A program made the translations under genes and the position numbers. This document shows positions 49,106 through 61,801 of a stretch of DNA of 64,000 bases, in pieces. Below the pieces are notes generated by a model. The model was not told the DNA's origin, made no database searches, and was given only the letters and a program-made list of their open reading frames with translations. This DNA comes from Pinus tabuliformis. Its lineage: Eukaryota; Streptophyta; Pinopsida; Pinales; Pinaceae. Where the stretch lies: NCBI GenBank assembly GCA_031772625.1, contig CM062805.1, positions 517,370,102 through 517,434,101 on the forward strand. The letters run 5' to 3'. The number at the start of each line of letters is the position of its first letter. The stretch's first letter is position 1.

Positions 49106-50740
49106 TTCTTGCACGTTCATGATACTTCCAATGCTCCTCATCATTTTGAAACCAAAGTGGCCAATTGTTTACTCAGTAATATGTAGGTTTCACAACACTG
49201 TGCACTGAACCCCAAATGAACATTAAGAATCTGTTTGATATAAAAGGCTGATCCAAACCTTGTATTTATATTGTGTAAGGGTAGGTTCTGTGGGCCGCGC
49301 ATATGAATATAGTGCTAGCTGGGCAAAGTGAAAACTGACAAAGGGAAACCCATATTTTCCCAAGGGAAGTATGGAAAATGAGAAGATATGAGAGATAGTG
49401 TGAAGCTCAGTGCAAGTATGACTAAGTGTAGATAAATGCATGTGGATCAAGTGCAATAATTAATCAATTGGAAGGAAAATGAAGTATGTGAGGAGAGTCG
49501 CCACAATGACGACCATTAGTGCAAACACAAGAAAACTAATGCAACACTTAGGAAAGGAAATATAAAAATTAAAAAAAACACTTCTACAAGCTGAAAAAGT
49601 AAAAAGAGTAGCCACTATGAAAAGAAATAAGTGAAACAACACTCACACAAGCCAAACAACAAAAAACGACAGAAAAACGACAAAAGATGACAAAAGAAAA
49701 AGTCACCTGGAAAAGCATCGACGATCGCACCAAAGGTTCCTTAATCCCCTCAGGAACGCTAGAGCTTCAGGATGGAATGTGAAAATGAGCTCTAAAGGCG
49801 TCAGTTAACTAGATTTGAGAAAATGGGGTTTTATGATGCGCATGCCTAAAATCAAGGAAAAAACGACACTTGGTGGAAACTTCTAAAAATAACAATGTGA
49901 CACCTTTGGGAAACTAATAATAGATCCTTGCTTTCTGGGGATGTTTCTATATTATTTAGCCTTTCTACTTTTTCGGGAAATTAGCCATGCACACTAGCGG
50001 GAAAGACTCCGTAATTCTGGGGAATTGGGCATATTTTTGGCTCAATGCACTGTGCATTTTCTAAGCTTAGTGAGGGATGCATAGTTTTTGGGCTCAGTGC
50101 TCGGCTACCTTCCATGACTGTGTCGTTTCTGAGCTCAAGGTTGACTTCCAGTCAGGACTGTGTAATTCCTATCATCAAGGTTTCTTACCTTAAAGGATTG
50201 CACAGTTTCGAGAGGCAACCCTAAAACTCCTATGAGACTAAGTTGGGATATCATCTTGTGACCTAGAAAGATAAGCCAAGTGAGAAAACACAAGAAAAAA
50301 TGAAAAGGTATGTCTCAATCAAAGCATGAGTACCTGGATCAAAGCAAGATGAGCTCCTATAGATAAGAAGGGAGGCTCCAAAATCGAAGCATAGGCAAAA
50401 TTTTGGAGGGTGGTTATAGTCGCTACAACAAGTTCCCTAATATCTCTAAAAGTTATGGTGTGCACAATCACTTTCACTCTTATTGTTGGAATCATGGTCC
50501 TTCTAGAGTTCATTGTAATGATAATATAATTGTAGCCTCTAGTACCATGCTACTTCCACCTATGGATCCCCACGATAAATTTATAGTGATGAGGGAATCC
50601 TTGGGGTTTAAGCAATCCTTCAAATAAAATGAATAAATAAATAGTGATATTTTTTTCTTAGATTTCAACAAGAATAATCTTCTAATATATTAATCATTGT
50701 GATTCCATATCTTTAATTCAAAACTGAAATTTTGGATATT
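49106..50740. other. AT-rich stretch without recognised gene
   Basis: Only short ORFs; one of 74 codons at 50403-50627 (+) has no family resemblance. Nothing else was identified. Confidence 0.4.
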
Positions 50741-51240
50741 TTGTAGGGGAAATATGCTTATTGTTCACATCTATTTTTGGAAGCAATATGCAGTTTATGT
50801 CTAAAAGAACATTCATATATAAGGTCTAAAATTGGGATATGTTATAAAATAATCCCTTCTTTGCCTTTCCAACAGTTTTTATAAAACCATATTAATTAGA
50901 ATTACTATATTTATGACTAGAACAAACATATAAGGATTTATAGATTTTATAAATACGAGGTTTAAAATTGACTTGTACAAATTAAATAATTATAGTTAGA
51001 ATATAAGTTTCTTATGAAACATATAGGGCTCCCTTATATACCTTCTTGATGGGCCTCCAAAATAGGTAAAAATTAAGGCCTATCAATATGAGTCCACCTT
51101 CTGCAATTAATGACATATTTTCCTAAGCTAATGGGTTCTTAGAAGAGTTCAATGCAATTTTCATATTTTATGTGCCTTGACATGTTTATTATGCAATATT
51201 TGAAAAGATATTGAGGAAATTCCAACAGATAAAGTAGTAA
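50741..51240. repeat. Dispersed duplication, copy 1
   Basis: It matches 53126-53454 from TTTTGTAGGGGAAATATGCT onward. Copy 2 lacks about 150 bp present here (roughly 50885-51040). Possibly an old LTR or other repeat; ends are not defined. Confidence 0.7.
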
Positions 51241-52760
51241 AGATATTTTTTGGACTTTCTCCCTATTGTAGGAAGGCCTAAAATTGGTTGGCTCAAGGCA
51301 TTTAATGCCTCCTCTTTTTGTTGAGGGGTGTACCAAGAACAACATCCTCTTTTCTACAACTTTTTTCAAGCGAAATGCATTGATCCTTTGAAGGAGGATG
51401 CTCCTGACTTTAGGTATAAATAAAAGGCTCAAGTTAGTCCAGTAGGAGATAAAGAGAAAAGGGAGAAGTAGAAAGTCAAATTAGGGTTTTCATATTTTCA
51501 AGAAAGTTTTGCAACCCTGTAATGTAAGAATCATTTTTCAGTTAATGGAAATAGTGTGTTATTTTAACTCTTAGCTTGGTTCTCCTTTAAGGACGTTAAG
51601 CCATTAGAGAATTTTTGAGGTAAAAAATGAGCCTAAAAAAAAATGCATAAAAAATTCAACTTTATAAGAACTAATAAGATTCAATATGATGATGTCGACT
51701 ATGGGGGACATTTGAGTAAAATCGTAGAGAGATAAGTTGAAAATACAAAATCTTAACAATTGTAGGTGGTCCTATAATATTCATTAATATATAAAACCAT
51801 TAAGATAAAAAAACATCATACAACAATTTATCTAATAAATAGTAAACTTGGTGACCTATCTCTTTAAGATAGAAACCTTCACGCTCTAATAAAATAACAA
51901 ACTTAACATATTCCATATAAAAAATCCATTATTATTAATAGTTAACTAAAAAAGCATATATATAACATTATTGAAATATAAGTTGATTAATAAGACTTCT
52001 TAATTGTACTAAATGACAACATTTTAGTAAAACTTAATTAACCGATTGATGTCACCAATTACTTCATTGTTGGTAATGAAAACATACTTGATATTCACTA
52101 TAAATAGCTATAGCGATCACCCACAGGCTTGAGCACTTAGTAGCTTCACGACAACATAGATCTTCAACACACAAGCTCTAATACCAAAACAAAAAGATAG
52201 AAAGAGAAATATCTGGAAAAGGAAGTGAGATGCAACCCTGAGGTAGGACATTGCTCAGTTTAGAAACTGCTCAATTCTAACTCACATTCATGAAGCGAGA
52301 AATCAATTACACATAGGAAATTTGTGCAGCTTTGAATTGCCCGAATTTGTGCAGAGGGCATTAGGAATTGTGTAAAGAGTGTGCTTCATGATTTAAGAGT
52401 TATAGAGACGAATGCTTCCCAACTAAATGTCTATTGCAGACCACAGCAACCAACGTAATATCTTGTTTTGTTTTATTCTGGTTGAACGGACTAAGGCTAT
52501 CCAGGAGGAAGATATTTTGAGTTGAATTTTATCTTAAATTTAATAAGAATTTGCTAAAATAAGAATATTATATTATTTTTTAATATATTAAATTTATTTA
52601 TATATTTTAAATAACTAAAATTACAATATTAATAGAAATTATATTAATTCATTTTAATAAAAATAATCAAATTACACTAATAGAATATATTTAAATTTAA
52701 CTTTTAATTCCAAACATGAACCTTTTAGGTACGATATAACTTCTTTCACAAATGATATTA
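51241..52760. other. AT-rich stretch without recognised gene
   Basis: A part near 51470-51560 (TTAGGGTTTTCATA, then GCAACCCTGTAATG) resembles LTR or leader sequence, but no partner was found. 52560-52700 is almost pure A/T. Confidence 0.4.
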
Positions 52761-53010
52761 TGCATAAGAAAAGAATTTAGTGTAATATGTCATTTTAAGA
52801 TATAAGCTAGATTGCGTCTGTAATATTGTTCTAGTTATAGTGTTGCTTTGCCCAACGGGTAGCATAGTATTTATCTGTTAATATGCATAAGAAAAGAATT
52901 CAGTGTAATTTGTCATTTTAAGATATAAGCTAGATTGTGTCTGTAATATTGTTCTTTCTGGTTATAGTGTTGTTTTGCCCAACGGGTAGCATAGTATTTA
53001 TGTGTTAATA
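52761..53010. repeat. Tandem duplication, two units of about 123-127 bp
   Basis: The units 52761-52883 and 52884-53010 are nearly identical (each has TGCATAAGAAAAGAATT and GCCCAACGGGTAGC). They differ by a TTCT-type insertion and a few substitutions. No ORF. Confidence 0.85.
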
Positions 53011-53125
53011 GTAAAACATATTTTATTATTAATAGGGTTAAATTATTAAATTATTTTCATAATAAATTGATACGTAAGGATTGCAATAAATTATTATAAT
53101 AAAATGTTTAAAGCTGTTAGATTTA

Positions 53126-53454
53126 TTTTGTAGGGGAAATATGCTTATTCTTCACATCTATTTTTGGAAGCCAATATGTAGTTTATGTCTAAAACAATGT
53201 TCATATATAAGGTCTAAAATTGGGATATGTTATAAAATAATTTTTTTTTGCCTTTCCAACAATTTTTGATGGGCCTCCAAAATAGGCCTATCAATATTAT
53301 CGTAAGCACATAAAACTATGATTGAGTCCACCTTCTACACTTAATGACATATTTTCCTAAGCTAATGGGTTTTAAGAATATTTCATATTTTATGTGCCTC
53401 AACATGTTTATTATTCAATATTTGAAAATATATTGAGGAGATTCCAAAAGATCA
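53126..53454. repeat. Dispersed duplication, copy 2
   Basis: Shortened partner of 50741-51240. It ends exactly where the copia LTR begins at 53455. Confidence 0.7.
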
Positions 53455-53637
53455 TGTTGGACACCAAATCATCTAAGGGTTGGTGTGGAAGTTGAATAGC
53501 CAAAGGGAGTCCAAGTGACCACTTGGAATATGAAACCAAGGGTCACTCCTATGTATTATAAATATGTATCATTGTGAATAAGAAAAACAATCTAATGTTT
53601 ATCTTTCATATTGTCTCTGCCATATATGTGTTTAACA
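53455..53637 (+). repeat. Short copia-type 5' LTR (183 bp)
   Basis: It runs from TGTTGGACACC to GTTTAACA, with a TATAAATA box at 53557-53564 and a PBS immediately after. The 3' LTR is not in the window; the element is cut short by the chromovirus LTR at 54359. Confidence 0.78.
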
Positions 53638-53649
53638 TGGTATAAGAGC
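53638..53649 (+). other. Primer binding site of the 53.4-kb copia element
   Basis: TGGTATAAGAGC, one mismatch from the initiator tRNA-Met site, with no spacer after the LTR. Confidence 0.78.
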
Positions 53650-54358
53650 GAGTTCGTTCTTTGTGGCCTCTGTAAACCTGAGCTTCTCTTTCTTAATGAA
53701 TCTTGTAGATTTGAATCCAGGGGCGCTCCCTAGTATCTCTGTTGGTATTCTAATTTTCCTCTGCAATAATGTCATCAAGCTCTTCGATATATCAAGGTGA
53801 ATGGTATGCCAACTCCTGTTTTTAGACTATGCATTGTGTTGTTGGTGGGACTGTGTTGTTATCATAATTGTGTGTTGTCTTTGTTCTGGTATGGCCCTCC
53901 CCTCTACTAGTATCAACTCCACTCCACACTCCACCACTGATTTCTTACCTCTCACTAGTATCCCAGTTATATACATACGCTCATAGTTAATATCTTCCAT
54001 AATGAACCTCCTTGAATCCACACACAACTGCTATGTAATATATATAATGTATTATATACATGCGTTGGCCATACCAGCTCCATCCTATGGCCTCCTCTAT
54101 ACTCCTGCATTATACTCCTTGCAGCATAATACTCCATACCTCTTCCTCAAGGTATTACATTACCACTGGTGCACATCCAGTTAGAGAGACAAAATTACAC
54201 ATCCCCCTCTAGAATGGGCCTCTCTATGAATAAGTAGTAACTTTGTGAGATATTGATATCCATTATAATCAGTTAAGTTTCAGAACCACCATTCATTCAT
54301 GTGTAGCTTGACTAATTGAAGTGTCTCATTCTATCCAGAGTAGTAGTTATACTTGTAT
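53650..54358 (+). other. Leader and start of a truncated copia element
   Basis: A possible gag start at 53769 (MSSSSSIYQGEWYANSCF) is stopped after 18 residues. Beyond it no domain is recognisable. A terminal-repeat miniature (TRIM) element is an alternative. Confidence 0.45.
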
Positions 54359-55625
54359 TGATATGATAATCACCCTATGAGTGACATCAGTTAAAGATTT
54401 GTTAAACAAAGGTATTACAGACTCATGTGATGGTGTGTGTTTATGTTATTTGAGCAACAGATCGATCAGATTGCTAATACATGGACATTTAAATGGAAAA
54501 ACAACAGAGAAATACAATAAGCAAACACAAAGACACAAGAAATTAATAAGGAGTTCACCCTATTCTCCAGGGCTACATCTCTGGTCTATATTTCAATGGT
54601 GGCCTTGTTTTATTGTGTTTTAAGCAGATAATTACAATGCAGAGACTCAATGTGAGTTCTCTTGAAGCAGGTTTGCTTGGCAGGGTGGTTCTTGGATTCC
54701 CCAAGCCACTTGAGTACACAGACTTCTTCTTCCTACCAGCTCTGTGACCTTATGGTCTACAGTGGAGAGCCCAATGTGGTGCTTAGCCCGGATAGATCCT
54801 CTCTGGGATGGCTTGAATCTCTCAAGCTCTCTGGTGCTCGATGCTACCTCTGGTCAACTCGGCCCTCTATCCTCTTTCTGCTTTGCTTTATTGCCTTCTT
54901 TCTCTGTTTCCTGTCTCTCTGTGTTCAGTCCTCCTCTCGAGGTTCTCTGACTGATTGAATTCACTTGACTCAACTGTATATTCTGTCTTTGTTCATGTCT
55001 TTGAAGCCATTCGTTTCCATGCATGTTCGGTTCCTCTTCCACCTTTGTCAATTCGCATTGTGCAGCTGCGCTTGGAGTTCCCTGGCTCAGCGTCATCATC
55101 AGCTGCGTAGGGTGTCGCCACATGTCCTCCTCTGAACGGCGCCAGCTTGCTTCGTCGGTTCGTTTCTTTAGTTACATCGTGGATGAATATTTCCTCCACC
55201 ATGGCAGTCAAATGGACCTCAAATATTTACAAATAATGGTGTATTCCCTCGTCGATTCCGCTTCCTCCATTGGGCGTGATCTCAGCCGTCTGATCTGGGG
55301 CCTCCAGATCCAACGCCATACACACGTTTCGTGCAGTTGACTTGCTCAACTATTAGCGCGTGATCAAGGTTTTCTCTCACGTCCACTTGCCACACGTCGA
55401 TCGTTTAATGGAATCGCACCACTTTCATCCAAAACCACTTGCCATTTGAGGGTGCCCTGATTAATACCACCGGTTTCCAGAGTGCGAGTCCCGCCTTTGT
55501 CCTTTTAGCGTTTTTGCCTTTTCGCCCGCGATTGTCTAGCTCCCCATGTGTCCATGTACTCGGGGCTTCCCCATTTCAGCCCTGTTCACCCAACGATCCG
55601 CGATTAACGCTAAGCACTAATCACA
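54359..55625 (-). repeat. LTR of the left chromovirus copy
   Basis: On + it begins TGATATGATAATCACC, matching the right LTR start TGATCTGATAATCACC for 37 positions. The inner end near 55625 is inferred from a purine tract on the minus strand (GGGAAAATAAGGAGG, about 55634-55648). The interval 54912-55585 is shared with 58006-58665. Confidence 0.6.
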
Positions 55626-55907
55626 CATAAAAAACCTCCTTATTTTCCCAATTCGGGGCTCCCAGGGGCTACTTTGACCTTCCGCGCACTGTCCATGGGC
55701 CTCAGTCAACATGCTTTGACCGAGGTCCTCGTCGTTGCACACTGGCTGCCATTGCCACTGGTTCAGGGTGTTTTTTATCGTTGTTTTGGAATTCTTTGAT
55801 GTTTGTCCCGACCTGATACAATCATGGTTCTTTGACAGTTCTTTATGGATCCAATTTGGATCACGACCTTCCCACTGAAAAAGCTTTTGGACCACCAAAG
55901 TTGGTTT

Positions 55908-57101
55908 TCAAGCATTGACTAAGTGAGGGTATTGCTTTCTCACTTGTCCAATCTCAATCCAATTTGCACTGCTTGGCTTCGAACCTTTGAGCCCAATCTT
56001 GAGGTATTCAACATATCCCCTGCGTGTCGTCCTCACCTTCCTGTCCAGCACTGTGTCTTCCTACAACTGATTAAGATATTTAGGTAGCAGGTCATCAATA
56101 GAAGGCAATTGAATCTGTACTTCAAGGTCCTCAATCATTGAAGGTTCAAACAATCTCAAGAAATCTGCATTTACAACTAAGTAGATGTGCATGTAAGCTG
56201 GTAGATCAAGGCGAAAAGCATTTTCACCAATCTTCTCAAGTATCCTAAAAGGTCCATACCTAATAGGATTCAACTTTTTACCTTCACCTTGCATCCTGTC
56301 CTTGCTGATATATAGCCAGACTTGGTCTCCAACTTGAAAACTATGCTCCATCCGATTCTTATCATGCCTAGCCTTGTACTTGGCTTGGCTCTTTTCTAGT
56401 TGTTCCCGTACTTCCTGGTGGATCTCCTAGATCTATTCAATGAACCTAGTTGCCCAGTCCACATCACTGTGCCCATCAACCATGGTATCTTTACCAAAGA
56501 CAAAATCTAAAGGAGACCTTGGTGTGAAACCAAAACAGGTCTCAAAAGGAGATCTCTGTGTAGAAGAGTGTTTTTCTCTGTTGTAAGCATGTTGCACATA
56601 ATATAAGTGTTCATCCCAAAGCTTAGGATGTTTGCTGCAATATCCTCTCAGTAACTGAATCACTTTCCTATTAACTACTTCTGTCTGGTCATCTGTTTGT
56701 GGGTGAAAAGCTGTTCTTTTCTTCTGTTTGGTGTCCATCAGTTCCCACAGACTCAACCAAAACTTCCCCACAAATTAGGTGTCTCGATCAGATACAATGG
56801 AAGTGGGTAATCCAAAATGAACCCATACATGTTCAAAGAAAATTTTTGCAATTTGTTTAGCTGTAATCTATTTATTACAAGGTATAAAAATACACATTTT
56901 GCTGAACCTATCCATAACAACATATAGATAATCATGACCTTTCATAGATTTAGGCAGTCCTCCAACAAAATCCATGGAAACACTTTCCCAAGGGTGAGAA
57001 GGAACTGGAAATGGAGTGTACAAGCCTAGTTTTCTATTGCTGGGCTTGCTTTTAGCACACATGGCACACCCTCTTACATATCTAGAAATTGTCTCATTCA
57101 T
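55908..57101 (-). pseudogene. Integrase and chromodomain, left copy
   Basis: Zinc-binding part (ETISRYVRGCAMCAKSKPSN), core with MDFVGGLPKSMKGHDYLYVV, MDRFSKMCIFIPCNK and a stop-broken middle, then KKRTAFHPQTDDQTEVVNRK holding the Glu. The C-terminal barrel is at 56351-56061 (VGDQVWLYISKDRMQGEGKK, GPFRILEKIGENAFRLDLP). A TAG after YLNQL is followed in frame by a chromodomain-like segment (VLDRKVRTTRRGYVEYLKIG ... QVRKQYPHLVNA) ending at 55908. The same TAG is present in the right copy, so it predates the duplication. Confidence 0.82.
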
Positions 57102-57203
57102 TTTCAGCCAATAGCAGAACCTTTGTAGCTGTGCAACTATTTTACTTACCCCAAAGTGACCTGATATTAGAGAAGTGTGTGCTTCCCTAATTATCTTTAT
57201 CCT

Positions 57204-58005
57204 CTAAGTTTGTGGAATGCAGAGTTTCTCACAATGATATAAGAGTAAGTCCTTCACACGGTAATCTAATTCTTCTACTCGTTTGCCTTGACTCAAAGTT
57301 GCATATACATCCTTAAAGTCCATATCCCGAGCATATTGTTTTATGTAGCTTTCATGTAGCACATAATTATGCTTAAGTATGGTAGATGCATCTATAATGG
57401 GTCTAGATAACATGTCTACAACCTTGTTATGTATGCCCTTTTTATATCTGATGACTAAGTGAAGTTGTTGTAGAAACCCCATCCATCTGTAATGTCTTGA
57501 TTGCTGCAACTTAGTTTGGGAATGTAGATATTGAAGTGGTTGATGACAGTATGTATTACTATCTCTTTGCCCATTAAGTAATGTTTCCACTTTTTCACAC
57601 TTTGAACTAATGCATACAATTCTTTATCATAGGTAGGATAGTTAACTACTACAGGATTAAAAGTCTCAGAGTGATAACATATGGTTTTACCGTGCTGTGT
57701 CAACACTGCTCCCATGGCATAGTCACTGGCATCAGTTTGGATCTCAAATTGTCGTTGTAGATCTGGCAGTGCTAGTACAGGTGTTGTACTAATCTTTTCT
57801 TTCAAGATGTCAAAGGCTTTCTGATGTTTGCCTCCCCACTGAAACACCTTATTCAATCCTGTTGAAGCATGTAAGAGAGCTGCAATTGAGGAAAAGTTAG
57901 AAATGAACTTCCTCCAATATTGTGCTACTCCTAGGAAGATTCTCACTTCTGTAGCAGACCTGGGTTTAGGCCAGTTCACAATGACTGCCACTTTAGAGGG
58001 ATCTA
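57204..58005 (-). pseudogene. RT end and RNase H, left copy, truncated
   Basis: It starts abruptly at KIDPSKVAVIVNWPKPRSAT and covers the RT connection and RNase H (FEIQTDASDYAMGAVLTQHG, VNYPTYDKELYALVQSVKKW). A frame change near 57580 leads to the tether before integrase (LVIRYKKGIHNKVVDMLSRP). The catalytic RT core is absent. Upstream it is fused to LTR sequence, making a 244-residue chimeric ORF (57455-58189). Confidence 0.82.
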
Positions 58006-58665
58006 TTTTCTGTCTCTCTGTGTTCAGTCCTCCTCTCGGGGTTCTCTGACTGACTGACTTCGCTTGATTCAACTGTATATTCTGTCTCTGTTCATGGCTT
58101 TGAAGCCATTCGTTTCCATTCCTGTTCGGTTCCTCTTCTGCCTCTGTCACTCGCAATTTGCAGCTGCGCTTGGAGTTCCCTGGCTTCACGTCATCATCAG
58201 CTGCGCTTGGAGTTCCCTGGCTTCACGTCATCATCAGCTGTGTAGGGTATGGCCACATGTCCTCCTCTAAATGGCGCTAGCCTGCTTTGTTGGTTTGTTT
58301 CTTCAGTTACATCGTGGATGAATCTTTCCTCCACCGTGGTGGTCAAACATACCTCAAATCTTTACAAATCGTAGCGTATTCCCTCGTTTATTCCGCTTCC
58401 TCCATCGGGCGCGATCTCAGCCATCCGATCAACACCATACGTACATTTTGCATGGTTGACTTGCTCGACCGTTAGCGTGTAATCAACAACGCTTTTCTCT
58501 CACCTCTGCTTGCCATGCATCGATTGTTTAATGGAATCGCTCCTCTTTCATCCAAAACCACTTACCGTTTGAGGGCGCCCCGATCAATACCACTGGTTTC
58601 TAGAGCGCAAGTCCCGCCTTTGTCCTTTTAGCGCTTTTGCCTTTTCACTCGCGGTTCTTCGGCTC
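58006..58665 (-). repeat. Truncated LTR between the two internal copies
   Basis: It matches 54912-55585 of the left LTR. It lacks the outer about 550 bp and, by a deletion at about 58710, also the LTR/purine-tract boundary present at 55590-55660. A 33-bp local duplication (GCTGCGCTTGGAGTTCCCTG twice) lies near 58163-58215. Confidence 0.7.
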
Positions 58666-58965
58666 CCCATGCATTCGTGTGCTCAGGGCTTCCTCGTTTC
58701 AGCTCTATTCCAGGGCTCCTGGGGGCTACTTTGACATCCCGTGCAGTCTCCATGGGCTTCGGTTAGCGTGCTTTGACCGAGGTCCTCGTCGTTCCATGCT
58801 GGCTGCCATTGCCACTGGTTCAGGGTGTTTTTTATTGCTGTTTTGGAATTCTTTGATGTTTGTCTCGACCTGATATAGTCATGGTTCTTTGACAGTTCTT
58901 TATGGATCCAATTCGGATCACAACCTTCCCACTGAAAAAGCTTTTGGACCACCAAAAGTTGGTTT

Positions 58966-60159
58966 TCAAGCATTGACTAAGTGAGGGTATTGCTTTCTCA
59001 CTTGTCCAATCTCAATCCACTTTGCACTGCTTGGCTTCGAACCTTTGAGCCCAATCGTGAGGTATTCAACATCTCCCCTATGCGTCGTCCTCAGCTTCCT
59101 ATCCAGCACTGTGTCTTCCTACAACTCATTAAGATATTCAGGTAGCAGGTCATCAATAGAAGGCAATTGACTCTGTTCTTCAGGGTCCTCAATCATTAAA
59201 GGTTCAAACAATCTCAAGCAATCTGCATTTACGACTGAGTAGATGTGCATGTAAGCTGATAGATCAAGACGAAAAGAATTTTCACCAATCTTCTCAAGTA
59301 TCCTAAAAGGTCCATGCCTGATAGGCTTTAGCTTTTTACCTTCACCTTGCATCCTGTCCTTGCTGATATATAGCCAGACGTGGTCTCCAACTTGAAAACT
59401 ATGCTCCATCTGATGCTTATCATGCCTAGCCTTGTACTTGGCTTAGCTCTTTTCCAGCTATTCTTGTACTGCCTGGTGGATCTCTTGGATCTGTTCAATG
59501 AACCTAGTTACCCAATCCACATCACTGTGCCCATCAACCATGGTATCTTTACCAAAGACAAAATCCAAAGGAGACCTTGGTGTGAAACCAAAACAGGTCT
59601 CAAAAGGAGATCTCTGTGTAGAAGAGTGTTTTGCTTTGTTGTAATCATGTTGCACATAACATAAGTGTTCATCCCAAAGCTTAGGATGTTTGCTGCAATA
59701 TCCTCTCAATAACTGGATCACTATCCTATTAACTACTTCTGTTTGGCCATCTGTTTGTGGATGAAAAGTTGTGCTTTTCTTCAGTTTGGTGTCCATCAGT
59801 TCCCACAGACTCGACCAAAACTTCCCCACAAATTGGGTGTCTCAATCAGATACAATGGAAGTGGGTAATCCAAAATGAACCCATACATGTTCAAAGAACA
59901 ATTTTGCAGTTTGTTCAACTATAATCTGTTTATTACAAGGTATCAAAATACACATTTTGCTGAACCTATCCATAACAACATATAGATAATCATGACCTTT
60001 CATAGATTTAGGCAGTCCTCCAACAAAATCCATGGAAACACTTTCCCAAGGGTGAGAAGGAACTGGAAATGGAGTGTACAAGCCTAGTTTTCTATTGCTG
60101 GGCTTGCTTTTAGCACACATGGCACACCCTCTTACATATCTAGAAACTGTCTCATTCAT
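58966..60159 (-). pseudogene. Integrase and chromodomain, right copy
   Basis: Same organisation as 55908-57101, with a better-preserved core: MDRFSKMCILIPCNK, then LFFEHVWVHFGLPTSIVSD (Asp two), and KSTTFHPQTDGQTEVVNRI (Glu three). The C-terminal part is at 59409-59119. The shared TAG lies before the chromodomain-like segment (VLDRKLRTTHRGDVEYLTIG). Confidence 0.84.
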
Positions 60160-60261
60160 TTTCAGCCAATAGCAGAACCTTTGTAGCTATGCAACTATTT
60201 TACTTACCCCAAAGTGACTTGATATTAGAGAAGTGTGTGCTTCCCTAATTATCTTTATCCT

Positions 60262-61712
60262 CTAAGTTTGTGGAATGCAGATTTTCTCACAATGATATAA
60301 GAGTCGGTCCTTCACACGGTAATCTAATTCTTCTACTCGTTTGCCTTGACTCAAAGTTGCATATACATCCTTAAAGTCCATATCCCGAGCATATTGTTTT
60401 ATGTAGCTTTCATGTAGCACATAATTATGCTTAAGTATGGTAGATGCATTTATAATGGGTCTAGATAACATGTCTGCAACCTTGTTATGTATGCCCTTTT
60501 TATATCTGATGACTAAGTGAAGTTGTTGTAGAAACCCCATCCATCTGTAATGTCTTGATTGCTGCAACTTAGTTTGGGAATGTAGATATTGAAGTGGTTG
60601 ATGACAGTATGTATTACTATCTCTTTGCCCATTAAGTAATCTTTCCACTTTTTCACACTTTGAACTAATGCATACAATTCTTTATCATAGGTGGGATAGT
60701 TAACTACTGCAGGATTAAAAGTCTCAGAATGATAACATATGGGTTTACCGTGCTGTGTCAACACTGCTCCCATGGCATAGTCATTAGCATCAGTTTGAAT
60801 CTCAAATGGTCTTTGTAGATCTGTCAGTGCTAGTACAGGTGTCGTACTAATATTTTCTTTCAAGGTGTCGAAGGCTTTCTGATGTTTCCCTCCCCACTGA
60901 AACACCTTATTCAATCCCGTTAAAGCATGTAAGGGAGCTGAAATTGAGGAAAAGTTAGAAATGAACTTCCTCCAACATTGTGCTACTTCTAGGAAGATTC
61001 TCACTTCTGTAGTAGACCTGGGTTTAGGCCAGTTCACAATGACTGCCACTTTAGAGGGATCTATTTTCAATTCACCTCCCCCTACTATATGACCCAAGTA
61101 GTTTAGAGATGTTTTGCCAAATTCACATTTTGAGAGTTTAACATAATTTTTTTCTCTTTTCAAAACATCTAATGTCTGCTTAACATGCTTTAAATGTTCT
61201 TCCCACATTTTACTAAATATCAGAATGTCATCCAGGTGCATAATAACAAAATCATCAAGAAAAGGTCTGAGTACATCATTCATTAATCTCATGAAAGTAG
61301 TAGGAGCATTAGTTAAGCCAAAAGGCATAACCAGCCATTCATACAATCCCTGCTTTGTTTTGAAAGCAGTCTTCCATGCATCTTGCTCTGCAACTCTGAC
61401 CTGATGGTATCCATTGTGCAAATCCAACTTGGTGAAATAAACAACTTCCTTTAATTGATCTAGAAGATCATCTATGCGAGGAAGGGGATAACAATTTTTG
61501 ATTGTTATCTTATTCAGTGCTCGGTAATCAATGCACATTCTCCACGAGCCATCTTTCTTTCTCACCAAAACGATTGGTGACCCACATGGTGATGTGCTAG
61601 GCCTGATGAACCCTTTCTTGAGCAACTCCTGCACCTGCTTCTTGATCTCACCATTCTCTAAAGCAGACAACATGTACATCCAAATGTTAGGCAATGGAAC
61701 ATCTTGCTGCAA
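60262..61712 (-). pseudogene. Reverse transcriptase and RNase H, right copy
   Basis: A 399-residue open stretch (61712-60513) spans QELLKKGFIRPSTSPCGSPI, RMCIDYRALNKITIKNCYPL, KLDLHNGYHQVRV, MPFGLTNAPTTFM, catalytic MHLDDILIFSK (Tyr of YLDD is His), LNYLGHIV, and RNase H with IQTDANDYAMGAVLTQHG and YPTYDKELYALVQSVKKW. It copies element RNA into DNA and removes the RNA. The frame shifts near 60640 into the tether at 60648-60262. Length and motif order are normal for Ty3 elements. Confidence 0.88.
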
Positions 61713-61801
61713 AATAATACTATTCCATTTTTGGGTGGCATACCTTTAGGTTCTTGAAACAAGACATCATACTCTGAAACAACCTTTTCTATATCAGCTT
61801 T

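Noticed and set aside
50403..50627. 74-residue + ORF as a gene
   Set aside because: Short, no recognised motif, AT-rich surroundings, and a competing minus ORF over the same bases.
56000..56020. GCAGGGGATA followed by TGTTGAATACC (minus strand) as PPT and LTR start
   Set aside because: It falls inside the chromodomain-like reading that continues to 55908, so the LTR must begin lower, near 55625.
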